Virus record (IMG/VR): IMGVR_UViG_3300046660_000261
Span: 1 to 29,990 of that record
DNA: 29,990 bases
Origin: a virus
Strand: one strand, 5' to 3'
In this document: positions 14,568 to 21,198 of the stretch, piece by piece
How positions within the stretch are numbered: position 1 is the first letter of the stretch
Layout: the number at the start of each line of letters is the position of its first letter
Position numbers and translations under genes: made by a program
Notes under the pieces: model-generated
Database searches by the model: none
The model's input: only the letters and a program-made list of their open reading frames with translations
Told to the model about the DNA's origin: nothing

Positions 14568-14575
14568 GATAAATA
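14568..14575 (+). promoter_or_regulatory. putative late promoter (GATAAATA)
   Basis: One mismatch to TATAAATA, three bases after the early -10 box, so the gene at 14598 may have tandem early and late starts. The late RNA would begin near 14581, just before the GGGAG ribosome site. Confidence 0.5.
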
Positions 14576-14597
14576 CTGAGAATGTAGGGAGCATGCC

Positions 14598-14768
14598 ATG
14601 GCTTGTGTAGCGATCGTCGAACGTTTCATCTCAAACAAGATCAAGACGAACTCCCTGACCGTCGTAGAGAAGTACCACCTCGACGATTACGAGAGCGCGT
14701 CTTTCTTCGCGTCCAACCTCAAGAAGATCGACAGTCGAGTCGTGAACTACCGCATCAAGGAGCTGTGA
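14598..14768 (+). CDS. small protein, unknown
   Basis: A 56-residue protein (MACVAIVERFISNKIKTNSL to VVNYRIKEL). GGGAG lies 7 nt before the ATG. An ATG at 14593 opens only a four-codon frame. It may form a short beta-alpha fold; no family is recognised. The strong tandem promoter region marks it as well expressed. Confidence 0.6.
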   Translation: MACVAIVERFISNKIKTNSLTVVEKYHLDDYESASFFASNLKKIDSRVVNYRIKEL

Positions 14769-15040
14769 TGATCATCGGGATGAAGAAGACCGTGAACGTC
14801 GACGTGAAGACGATCGACATGTACCTTAAGGTGTGCGACGAGATGCACTTCCTGTTGAAGGACGCCCAGGGAGACACGGTCGTGAACTACGAGGGCTACG
14901 TCCCTCACACTCTGATCCCGGGGGAGTACAGCGAATACATGCACCTGATCATCGACATCGAGACGGGCCAGATCACGAACTGGAAAGTTCCTGGCCGTCT
15001 AGACATCGAGTCGTTCATCTCTGAGTTCAGCGAAGACTGA
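14768..15040 (+). CDS. small phage protein, unknown
   Basis: A 90-residue protein whose ATG shares one base with the previous stop (TGATG). It begins MIIGMKKTVNVDVKTIDMYLKV and has a G/Y/P-rich centre (YEGYVPHTLIPGEYSEYM), then IDIETGQITNW. It looks like a compact alpha/beta protein and resembles hypothetical proteins of other large phages. It ends base-to-base against the convergent holin gene. Confidence 0.65.
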   Translation: MIIGMKKTVNVDVKTIDMYLKVCDEMHFLLKDAQGDTVVNYEGYVPHTLIPGEYSEYMHLIIDIETGQITNWKVPGRLDIESFISEFSED

Positions 15041-15352
15041 TCACTGCGGAGGACCGGGGTCCTCGGTGGGTCCTGAGTCTTTCCCGAAGTCGTACGAGCG
15101 CTTCGCGCGCTCGATCTCTTCTCGGCCCTTCTGCCACGTGGTGGCGCCGAGGATCGCACCGATAGCCAGGTAGAAAGTCCCCGCGCCGTCCATAGTGAGC
15201 GGCGTCCAGGGGGCTATCGCTATCCCCGCCTTTATCATCGTCAGCACGATGCTTGGCGCGACTACGAAGTCGAACAAGATGATCACCACGAAGGCCCATC
15301 CGATCGCTGCTCGCCAGTGTTTCTGGAATACGTTTTCTATTTCTCTCTTCAT
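15041..15352 (-). CDS. holin-like protein (3TM gene-transfer-agent holin type)
   Basis: The only convincing minus-strand gene here: 103 residues. HWRAAIGWAFVVIILFDFVV, then APSIVLTMIKAGIAIAPW, and a last span around GTFYLAIGAILGATTW followed by charged QKGREEIERAKRS match the layout of the 3TM holins of alphaproteobacterial gene transfer agents. Holins pierce the inner membrane to release endolysin. It lies 8 kb from the endolysin and faces the replication genes, which is unusual. No ribosome site is visible, but GATAAATA on the minus strand (15364-15357) ends five bases before the ATG, so a nearly leaderless late RNA is conceivable. Confidence 0.75.
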   Translation of the reverse strand: MKREIENVFQKHWRAAIGWAFVVIILFDFVVAPSIVLTMIKAGIAIAPWTPLTMDGAGTFYLAIGAILGATTWQKGREEIERAKRSYDFGKDSGPTEDPGPPQ

Positions 15353-15378
15353 ACGCTATTTATCGAAAGGAAGTCCCC

Positions 15379-15525
15379 ATGCTAGGACGCATAGAACGAT
15401 ACCGCAAGTACAGGAAGACCGTCTCGGAGCTCGATTCCCTGAGCGACCGCGACCTCCGAGACATGGGAGTGTCACGCTGCGACATACGGAGGCTCGCGCG
15501 AGACGCGTCGAGGAGTGGAGAATGA
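15379..15525 (+). CDS. DUF1127 small arginine-rich protein
   Basis: A 48-residue protein. YRKYRKTVSELDSLSDRDL followed by RDMGVSRCDIRRLA is the DUF1127 (YjiS-like) signature, abundant in alphaproteobacterial chromosomes. Members in Agrobacterium and Rhodobacter are linked to RNA turnover and phosphate or stress responses. GAAAGGAAG precedes the ATG. Its presence suggests capture from an alphaproteobacterial host and perhaps control of host mRNA, which is inference. Confidence 0.8.
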   Translation: MLGRIERYRKYRKTVSELDSLSDRDLRDMGVSRCDIRRLARDASRSGE

Positions 15526-15968
15526 GCGACGTGAAGAAGTGGTTCTACCTCGCGTACGAGTCGAGATCGAGCGAAGGAGGGACGGAAGAGCTCTCCTTCG
15601 TCGTGCAGTCTTTCCCTGTCTCGCAGACATTCGGCAGCGTCGCCGAGCTAATCAACTCGCTCGAAGGGGTTGAGGAAGTGAACGTCGAGACGTGCATGGA
15701 TGTACTGCGACTCGGTAAAGAGATGACGACGAGGTACCGTCAAGCTCCTGCGAGGACTGTCATCACGAACTCGACGTTTATCGCAGACCTCTTCAAGCTC
15801 GCCGCCCGCGATGTGATCGACGTCCAGTTTGACGCCGACGTGAACGCAACTTACCTGTACTTCACGGGAGCGACGAAGGTGTCAGGCCTGGTCCTCAACC
15901 AGGAAGAAGGACATTTTGTGCCGCACCCGCATTACAGCGGATACGTTCGTCGACTCATGTTCAATTGA
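15522..15968 (+). CDS. phage protein, unknown
   Basis: A 148-residue protein overlapping the DUF1127 gene as ATGA, with GGAG upstream. The sequence MSDVKKWFYLAYESRSSEGG to HYSGYVRRLMFN shows no motif I recognise; the alternating hydrophobic pattern suggests an alpha/beta fold. It ends one base before the promoter of the polymerase gene. Confidence 0.6.
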   Translation: MSDVKKWFYLAYESRSSEGGTEELSFVVQSFPVSQTFGSVAELINSLEGVEEVNVETCMDVLRLGKEMTTRYRQAPARTVITNSTFIADLFKLAARDVIDVQFDADVNATYLYFTGATKVSGLVLNQEEGHFVPHPHYSGYVRRLMFN

Positions 15969-15969
15969 G

Positions 15970-15998
15970 TTGACATTTTCTTGAGATCGGTATAGAAT
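15970..15998 (+). promoter_or_regulatory. early promoter of the DNA polymerase N-terminal gene
   Basis: TTGACA (15970-15975), 17 nt, TAGAAT (15993-15998). The expected RNA start (7 nt after the -10) is 16005, the A of the polymerase ATG. Confidence 0.8.
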
Positions 15999-16004
15999 CA
16001 GTCA

Positions 16005-17495
16005 ATGCTAAAATTTTATACGAACGTCGCCCACTGGGGCGGACGAGTACGCGTCCGTGGATGGAACAACGGCCGCCGCTTTCAAGAGTCTATCCCCTAC
16101 AAGCCGTACCTCTTCACTCGCTCGAGGAACCTCGAGTCGACGACGAGCTACAGGACCCTCCGAGGCCAGCCAGTAGAGAAGGTCGACTTCGACTCTATCT
16201 ACGACGCCAAGGAGTTCGTCGAGAGGTACGACGAGGTCCACAACTTCGAGGTCTACGGGTCGACTAACTGGCCGTACGTGTACCTCTATGACGAGTACCG
16301 GGACGTGCCTTACGACCCGAAGCAGATCAGCGTGGTCAACGTCGACATCGAAGTCGGAGCCGATGAGTTCCCCGACCCCTGGAAGGCCGACTGGCCGATC
16401 ACCGCGATCACCATCGAGAAGAACAAGAAGGTCTACTCGCTGGGGCTCATGCCGTACGAGCCGAGCCTGCCGAACGTCACTTACATCCTGTGTAAGAACG
16501 AGAACGACCTCCTCGACAAGTTCATCCAGATCTGGCTCAACTTCGACCCCGACGTGGTGACCGGCTGGAACATCGACTACTTCGACATCCCGTACATCGT
16601 GAACCGCGTCAAGAAGCTGCTCGGCGACGACTCCGTCCTGCTGCTCTCGCCGTGGAAGAAGATCAAAGAGAGCACGGTGTTCTACCACGGGTCCAACAAG
16701 ACCCTGTACGAGCTCGTGGGCATCACGTCCCTCGACTACCTCCCGCTCTACAAGAAGTTCTCGTTCTCCAACGAGGAGTCCTACCGACTCGACAACATCG
16801 CGTTCGTGGTGATCGGCGAGAAGAAGCTGGACTACTCCGAGTACGAGTCGCTCAACGACCTCTACAAGAACGACTTCAAGAAGTACATGGACTACAACAT
16901 CCACGACGTCATGCTGGTGTCGCGGATCAACGACAAGCTCGGGTTCATCGAGCAGGTATTCGCCATCGCGTACGACTCCCTGGTCAACTTCGCTGACACG
17001 TTCACGTCGGTGAAGATCTGGGAGATCATCATGCACAACTACCTGCTCGGACAGGGCATCGTGTCGCCGCCCAAGAAGCACTCCATGAAGGAGAAGCAGA
17101 TCGCGGGCGGGTACGTCAAGGAGCCCATCACGGGCCGACATGAGTGGGTGGCGAGCTTCGACTTGAACTCCCTGTACCCGCACCTGATCATGCAGTACAA
17201 CATATCGCCCGAGACGTTCGTCGACGTGCTGGACGAGCTGCCGTCGGACGAAACTTCACCGGACCGGATCATCAACGGCTTCATGAACGACGAGAGGCAG
17301 GCCCAGCTGAGGGAGGCCAACCTCGCACTGACTGCCGGCGGCGCCCTCTACTCCCGTGAGAAGCAGGGCTTCGTGCCGGTCCTCATGGAGCAGATGTACA
17401 ACGACCGATCGAAGTTCAAGTCCATGATGATCGAAGAGAAACAGAACCTAGAGGCCATAGAGGCCGAGATGAAGAAGAGAGGCATACTCACGTGA
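16005..17495 (+). CDS. 43A: DNA polymerase gp43, N-terminal fragment (exonuclease and motif A)
   Basis: 496 residues of a T4-type family B polymerase. MLKFYTNVAHWG and VPYKPYLF-like IPYKPYLFTRS open the N-terminal domain. The 3'-5' exonuclease has Exo I VDIE (D114, E116), Exo II GWNIDYFDIPY (187-197) and Exo III Y297-D301. Palm motif A is DLNSLYPHL (386-394). The frame stops after MKKRGILT, in the fingers region, before motif B, so this half alone cannot polymerise but could be an exonuclease. It must pair with the fragment from 18253 (together about 862 residues; T4: 898). There is no ribosome site before the ATG, and the promoter places the RNA start on the ATG itself, so translation may be leaderless. 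Confidence 0.95.
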   Translation: MLKFYTNVAHWGGRVRVRGWNNGRRFQESIPYKPYLFTRSRNLESTTSYRTLRGQPVEKVDFDSIYDAKEFVERYDEVHNFEVYGSTNWPYVYLYDEYRDVPYDPKQISVVNVDIEVGADEFPDPWKADWPITAITIEKNKKVYSLGLMPYEPSLPNVTYILCKNENDLLDKFIQIWLNFDPDVVTGWNIDYFDIPYIVNRVKKLLGDDSVLLLSPWKKIKESTVFYHGSNKTLYELVGITSLDYLPLYKKFSFSNEESYRLDNIAFVVIGEKKLDYSEYESLNDLYKNDFKKYMDYNIHDVMLVSRINDKLGFIEQVFAIAYDSLVNFADTFTSVKIWEIIMHNYLLGQGIVSPPKKHSMKEKQIAGGYVKEPITGRHEWVASFDLNSLYPHLIMQYNISPETFVDVLDELPSDETSPDRIINGFMNDERQAQLREANLALTAGGALYSREKQGFVPVLMEQMYNDRSKFKSMMIEEKQNLEAIEAEMKKRGILT

Positions 17496-18031
17496 GAGAC
17501 CTTTTCGTCGTAAGCGACACGCACTTCAACCACAAGAACATCCTCAACTTCGAGGACGGACACCACATCAAGTTCAGAGGCGAGCTCTTCGAGTCCGTCG
17601 AGCACATGAACGAGACGATGATCGAGAACTGGAACCGAGTCGTAGGAGTGAGCGACCATGTTTATCACCTTGGGGACGTTTACTTTGGTCATCGCGATGA
17701 TGCTGATAAAATTCTCGCTCGGCTGAACGGGAAGAAGCGTCTCATCCTGGGCAACCACGACGACGGCAAGTGCCCCGTCCTGCAGCGTCACTTCCAGAAG
17801 ATCATGATGTGGCGCTTCGTGCCGGAGCTCGACCTGCTGCTCAGCCACACGCCGCAGCACGAGTCGTCCCTCTACAAGGTGACGTACAACGTCCACGGCC
17901 ACATCCACCAGAACGACGCACCGACGACGCGTCACGTCAACGTGTCGGTCGAGAAGACGAGTTACGCGCCGGTACTGCTCGAGGACGTGATCAATGAGCA
18001 CAAGAAGCTGATCGAGGAGACGTTCGGATGA
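17492..18031 (+). CDS. metallophosphoesterase inserted within the polymerase gene
   Basis: A 179-residue calcineurin-like phosphoesterase. All metal-site motifs are visible: DTHFNH (9-14), GDVYFG, GNHD, SHTP and HGHIHQ. The substrate is unknown; relatives cut nucleotides, cyclic phosphates or proteins' phosphates. The GTG start overlaps the stop of the polymerase N-terminal fragment (GTGA), so it is translated with it. It and the next ORF separate the two polymerase halves. It lacks GIY-YIG, HNH or LAGLIDADG motifs, so it is not an obvious homing endonuclease. Codons at about 17658-17720 are unusually AT-rich compared with the rest of the gene. Confidence 0.9.
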   Translation: MRDLFVVSDTHFNHKNILNFEDGHHIKFRGELFESVEHMNETMIENWNRVVGVSDHVYHLGDVYFGHRDDADKILARLNGKKRLILGNHDDGKCPVLQRHFQKIMMWRFVPELDLLLSHTPQHESSLYKVTYNVHGHIHQNDAPTTRHVNVSVEKTSYAPVLLEDVINEHKKLIEETFG

Positions 18032-18195
18032 TCTACACGCTAGTGTTCGTGGCGTTCAACTGGGCGGCCGGCGGTTACGTGAACGTGTCCACCACTTTCT
18101 CTTCTCAAGAGAAGTGTGAGCAGGCACTCGCAGAGCTCAAGACGACGTCTGAGTCCACTCGCAGTCAGACCATCCAGATCGCGAAGTGCTACTAA
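18028..18195 (+). CDS. small putative membrane/exported peptide, unknown
   Basis: A 55-residue protein, ATGA-coupled to the phosphoesterase. MIYTLVFVAFNWAAGGYV is a hydrophobic start, followed by STTFSSQEKCEQALAELKT and a C-terminal Cys (AKCY). The two cysteines and helix suggest a small periplasmic protein. An inverted repeat, CTTCTC AA GAGAAG (18101-18114), lies inside it. It ends immediately before the promoter of the polymerase C-terminal fragment. Confidence 0.55.
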   Translation: MIYTLVFVAFNWAAGGYVNVSTTFSSQEKCEQALAELKTTSESTRSQTIQIAKCY

Positions 18196-18199
18196 ACTG

Positions 18200-18228
18200 T
18201 TTACATTCTCGACGGAATAGTTTATACT
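18200..18228 (+). promoter_or_regulatory. early promoter of the DNA polymerase C-terminal gene
   Basis: TTTACA (18200-18205), 17 nt, TATACT (18223-18228). RNA would start near 18235, a few bases before AAGGA (18240-18244). The TTTACATTCTCGA-type -35 region and AAGGA leader resemble the cassettes at 10367, 26842 and 27285. Confidence 0.85.
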
Positions 18229-18252
18229 AGATCTTTCTCAAGGACATTCCCC

Positions 18253-19353
18253 ATCGACTACTCAACTCTGACCGACGCAGAGCTCAAAACTCTGCGCCGT
18301 GAGACTGAAGTCAAGGTCTCTAAGTATCACAACATCCAGCTCGCCAAGAAGATCCTGCTGAACTCCTGCTACGGCGCTATGAGTAACCAGTACTTCCTGT
18401 ACTACTCAGACGTCCTGGCCGAGAGCATCACGTTGTCCGGCCAGCTCTCGATCAAGTGGATCGCGAAGAAGTTCAACGAGTACCTCAACCGGGTGCTCAA
18501 GACGGACGGAGTTGACTACGTCCTCGCGGTCGACACAGACTCCAACTACATCAAGCTCGACCTGCTCGTCAAGAAAGTCTTCGGCGAGACCTCCGACAAG
18601 GAGAAGGTCGTCAACTTCGTGGACAAGTTCTGTCGTGAAGTCCTCGAGCCCTACGTCGAAGAGTCGTACCAAGAGCTCGCCGACATGATGAACGCGTTCT
18701 CCCAGAAGATGAAGATGAAGCGCGAGAACATCGCGGACGTCGCCATCTGGACGGGCAAGAAGAAGTACGTCATGAACGTGTGGGACTCCGAGAACGTGCG
18801 GTACAAGGAGCCCAAGGTCAAGATGACTGGCATCGAGGCCGTGCGGTCCAACACCCCGTACGTCTGCCGCGAGTACATCAAGAAGTCGATCAGCATCATC
18901 ATGAACGGCACCGAGGAGCAGCTCCACGAGTACGTCGCGAAGTGCCGGGACGAGTTCTCGAAGATGCGCTTCGAGGAGGTCGGCAAGCCGTCAGGCGTCA
19001 ACGGGATGCGTGACTACGCCGACAAGCACACCGTCTACCGCAAGGGCACCCCGATGCACGTCCGGGCCGCGCTGGTCTACAACGCGACCATCAAGGAGCA
19101 CGGCCTCGACAAGAAGTTCCCGCTGATCAACGACGGCGACAAGATCAAGTTCACGTACATGAAGGTCCCGAACCCGATCCGTGAGAACGTCTTCGCGGTC
19201 TCGTCGTCCCTGCCGCCGAGCCTCAACCTCGAGCAGTACATCGACTACGAGACGCAGTTCGACAAGACGTTCATAAGCCCACTCAACATCATCCTGAAAG
19301 AGATCGATTGGTCGTACGAGAAGCGGCTGTCGTTAGAGGAGTTTTTCTCATGA
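18253..19353 (+). CDS. 43B: DNA polymerase gp43, C-terminal fragment (motifs B and C)
   Basis: About 366 residues completing the polymerase. Motif B is AKKILLNSCYG (31-41 counted from 18253), motif C is VDTDSNY (D94, D96), then WTGKKKYVMNVWD and a C-terminal SLEEFF that resembles the clamp-binding tail of T4 gp43. The only early ATG (18379) falls after motif B and would remove the catalytic lysine, so it cannot be the start of a working enzyme. Upstream the frame is open to the TAA at 18193 with no ATG, GTG or TTG. AUC at 18253 is 8 nt after AAGGA, where sister leaders have ATG, so I take it as the likely start; CTG at 18268 is an alternative. Identity is sure, start is not. Confidence 0.88.
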   Translation: MDYSTLTDAELKTLRRETEVKVSKYHNIQLAKKILLNSCYGAMSNQYFLYYSDVLAESITLSGQLSIKWIAKKFNEYLNRVLKTDGVDYVLAVDTDSNYIKLDLLVKKVFGETSDKEKVVNFVDKFCREVLEPYVEESYQELADMMNAFSQKMKMKRENIADVAIWTGKKKYVMNVWDSENVRYKEPKVKMTGIEAVRSNTPYVCREYIKKSISIIMNGTEEQLHEYVAKCRDEFSKMRFEEVGKPSGVNGMRDYADKHTVYRKGTPMHVRAALVYNATIKEHGLDKKFPLINDGDKIKFTYMKVPNPIRENVFAVSSSLPPSLNLEQYIDYETQFDKTFISPLNIILKEIDWSYEKRLSLEEFFS

Positions 19354-19931
19354 CCAAAGACTATTCTGACCGCATCGGAAACTGGATGCAGGTCTACTCC
19401 GGCGGGTGCTTCTACCCGTTGGACCCGAGGCCCGAGGACGTGCACATCGGCGACATCGCCCACTCGCTCGCTCACCAGTGTCGGTACGCCGGCCACTCGA
19501 TGCGCTTCTACTCCATCGCTGAGCACTGCTGTCACATCCACGACGCGATCGAGGACGAGCACAAGTTTGCTGCCCTGATGCACGACGCCGCCGAGGCGTA
19601 CCTCGTGGACGTGCCGCGCCCGGTCAAGCCGTACCTCACGGAGTACAGGGGAATCGAGGAGAACATCGAGCGGGTCATCTTCAAGAAGTTCGGGCTGCCG
19701 TTCCCGTTCCACGTACGCGTGAAGCAGCTCGACAACAGCATCATCGTGGACGAGAAGGCCGCGCTGATGTACGAATGCGACCAGGACTGGTACCTCATCG
19801 GCTTCGAGCCGCTCGGGGTCGAGATCGAGTGCTGGACGCCCGAGCGGGCCAAGGCGGCGTTCCTCAACAGGTTCCTGCGCCACTACAACGTGCTGGAGCG
19901 AACCCGCATCGCGGAGCCACACGGTGCGTGA
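19350..19931 (+). CDS. HD-domain phosphohydrolase
   Basis: A 193-residue metal-dependent hydrolase. RYAGH (45-49), YSIAEHC (54-60), the HD pair (78-79, in LMHDAAEAYLVD) and a late DNSIIVDEKAAL form the HD-domain pattern of nucleotidase-like phage proteins (YfbR-related). It probably removes phosphates from nucleotides and supports dNTP supply. The ATG overlaps the polymerase stop (ATGA) with AGAGGAG upstream; the in-frame start at 19308 lies inside gp43 and is unlikely. Confidence 0.85.
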   Translation: MTKDYSDRIGNWMQVYSGGCFYPLDPRPEDVHIGDIAHSLAHQCRYAGHSMRFYSIAEHCCHIHDAIEDEHKFAALMHDAAEAYLVDVPRPVKPYLTEYRGIEENIERVIFKKFGLPFPFHVRVKQLDNSIIVDEKAALMYECDQDWYLIGFEPLGVEIECWTPERAKAAFLNRFLRHYNVLERTRIAEPHGA

Positions 19932-20109
19932 CCTGGACGCCATAACAGACGCGCGGATCGACCAGATGCTCCTCACGGGAGAGCTGGTCGAGAAGCTGTG
20001 CTTCGCGTACTGCGGAGAAGACCGGTGCAACTGCGTGGGCGGGCGCCGGGTATACATATACCAGGAAGAACTGAAGAGATACAAGGAAGATAATGAGCCT
20101 CAGGGATAA
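19924..20109 (+). CDS. small cysteine-rich protein, unknown
   Basis: A 61-residue protein from a GTG overlapping the HD gene by 8 nt. CFAYCGEDRCNC contains four cysteines within 12 residues, which could bind zinc. It overlaps uvsX by 17 nt. No family recognised; coupling to recombination and replication genes is the only clue. Confidence 0.5.
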   Translation: MRDLDAITDARIDQMLLTGELVEKLCFAYCGEDRCNCVGGRRVYIYQEELKRYKEDNEPQG

Positions 20110-21148
20110 GCTGCTTAAGAACTCCACCATCAAAGAGACCGCCATCCTCTCAGAGTCGAAGATCTACGGTCACAAGGACATGATCCCGACGCAAGTGCCG
20201 ATGATCAACGTCGCCCTCTCGGGCCGCATGGACGGCGGCATCACTCCCGGCCTCACGGTCATCGCCGGCGCCTCCAAACACTTCAAGACCGCCTACACGC
20301 TGCTCATGGCCTCGGCCTTCCTGAAGCAGTACTCCGACGGCATCATCCTGTTCTACGACTCTGAGTTCGGCACCCCCGAGTCGTACATCTCGAGCTTTGG
20401 CATCGACCCCGACAAGGTCGTCCACACGCCGCTGCTGAACATCGAGCAGCTCAAGTTCGACATCATGGCGCAGCTCGACGGCCTCGACCGCAAGGACAAG
20501 GTCTTCATCATGGTCGACTCGATCGGCAACCTGGCCTCCAAGAAGGAAGTCGAGGACGCGCTCGAGGGCAAGAGCGTGGCAGACATGTCTCGCGCGAAGC
20601 AGCTGAAGTCACTCTTCAGGATGATCACGCCGCACCTCACGATCAAGGACATCCCGATGATCGTGGTGAACCACACGTACAAGACCCAAGAGCTCTACTC
20701 GAAGGACGTCGTGTCGGGCGGCACGGGCATCTACTACTCCGCCGACAACATCTGGATCATCGGTCGTCAGCAGGACAAGGAAGGCACCGAGATCAAGGGA
20801 TGGCACTTCGTGATCAACATCGAGAAGAGCCGTTACGTCAAGGAGAAGTCCAAGATACCGATCAGCGTCTCCTACGAGAACGGCATCATGAAGTGGTCGG
20901 GCTTCCTCGACCTCGCGCTCGAGGGCCAGTACGTCGGCAAGCCGTCGAACGGCTGGTACCAGCTAGTCGACCGCACGACGGGCGAGCTCGTGGGTGAGAA
21001 GTACCGCGAGAAGCAGATCGTCAACAACGGAGATTTCTGGAAAGAAGTGTTGACAAACACCGACATGGCCGATTATATTAAGGCCAAGTACTCCATCGGT
21101 ACCGGGAAGATCCTCGAAGAGGACTCTCCCTCGAGCGAAGAAGAGTGA
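20093..21148 (+). CDS. uvsX: UvsX-like RecA-family recombinase
   Basis: A 351-residue strand-exchange ATPase. In T4, UvsX drives recombination-dependent replication and repair on single-stranded DNA. Walker A is GASKHFKT (59-66), Walker B VFIMVDSIG (137-145), and VVNHTYKTQELYSKDVVSGG is the characteristic UvsX block. The acidic C-terminal tail (EEDSPSSEEE) is typical. The length is a little under T4 UvsX (391). AAGGAAG-like sequence precedes the ATG. The 3' end carries an embedded promoter in rare codons. Confidence 0.95.
   Translation: MSLRDKLLKNSTIKETAILSESKIYGHKDMIPTQVPMINVALSGRMDGGITPGLTVIAGASKHFKTAYTLLMASAFLKQYSDGIILFYDSEFGTPESYISSFGIDPDKVVHTPLLNIEQLKFDIMAQLDGLDRKDKVFIMVDSIGNLASKKEVEDALEGKSVADMSRAKQLKSLFRMITPHLTIKDIPMIVVNHTYKTQELYSKDVVSGGTGIYYSADNIWIIGRQQDKEGTEIKGWHFVINIEKSRYVKEKSKIPISVSYENGIMKWSGFLDLALEGQYVGKPSNGWYQLVDRTTGELVGEKYREKQIVNNGDFWKEVLTNTDMADYIKAKYSIGTGKILEEDSPSSEEE
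21050..21079 (+). promoter_or_regulatory. early promoter inside the 3' end of uvsX
   Basis: TTGACA (21050-21055), 18 nt, TATATT (21074-21079). The codons used (TTG, ACA, TAT, ATT) are exactly the ones this gene otherwise avoids, so the boxes look selected. It would drive gp41. Confidence 0.75.
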
Positions 21149-21165
21149 GGGCCTAGCGCCCTCAC
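21145..21165 (+). terminator. hairpin after uvsX (weak terminator or processing site)
   Basis: GTGAGGGC, loop CTAGC, GCCCTCAC: a perfect 8-bp stem that includes the uvsX stop codon. No T-run follows (CACGCTCCC), so intrinsic termination is doubtful. Confidence 0.45.
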
Positions 21166-21198
21166 CACGCTCCCTCCCCTCATACTCTCCGGCGACGA

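Noticed and set aside
17492-18252. Intein or group I intron within the polymerase gene
   Set aside because: No intein splice residues at the junctions and no homing endonuclease motif. The insert's start is coupled by GTGA and the second half has its own promoter. An intron cannot be fully excluded without RNA data.
18379-18381. ATG as start of the polymerase C-terminal half
   Set aside because: It falls after motif B (AKKILLNSCYG), so the product would lack an essential catalytic segment, and no ribosome site precedes it.
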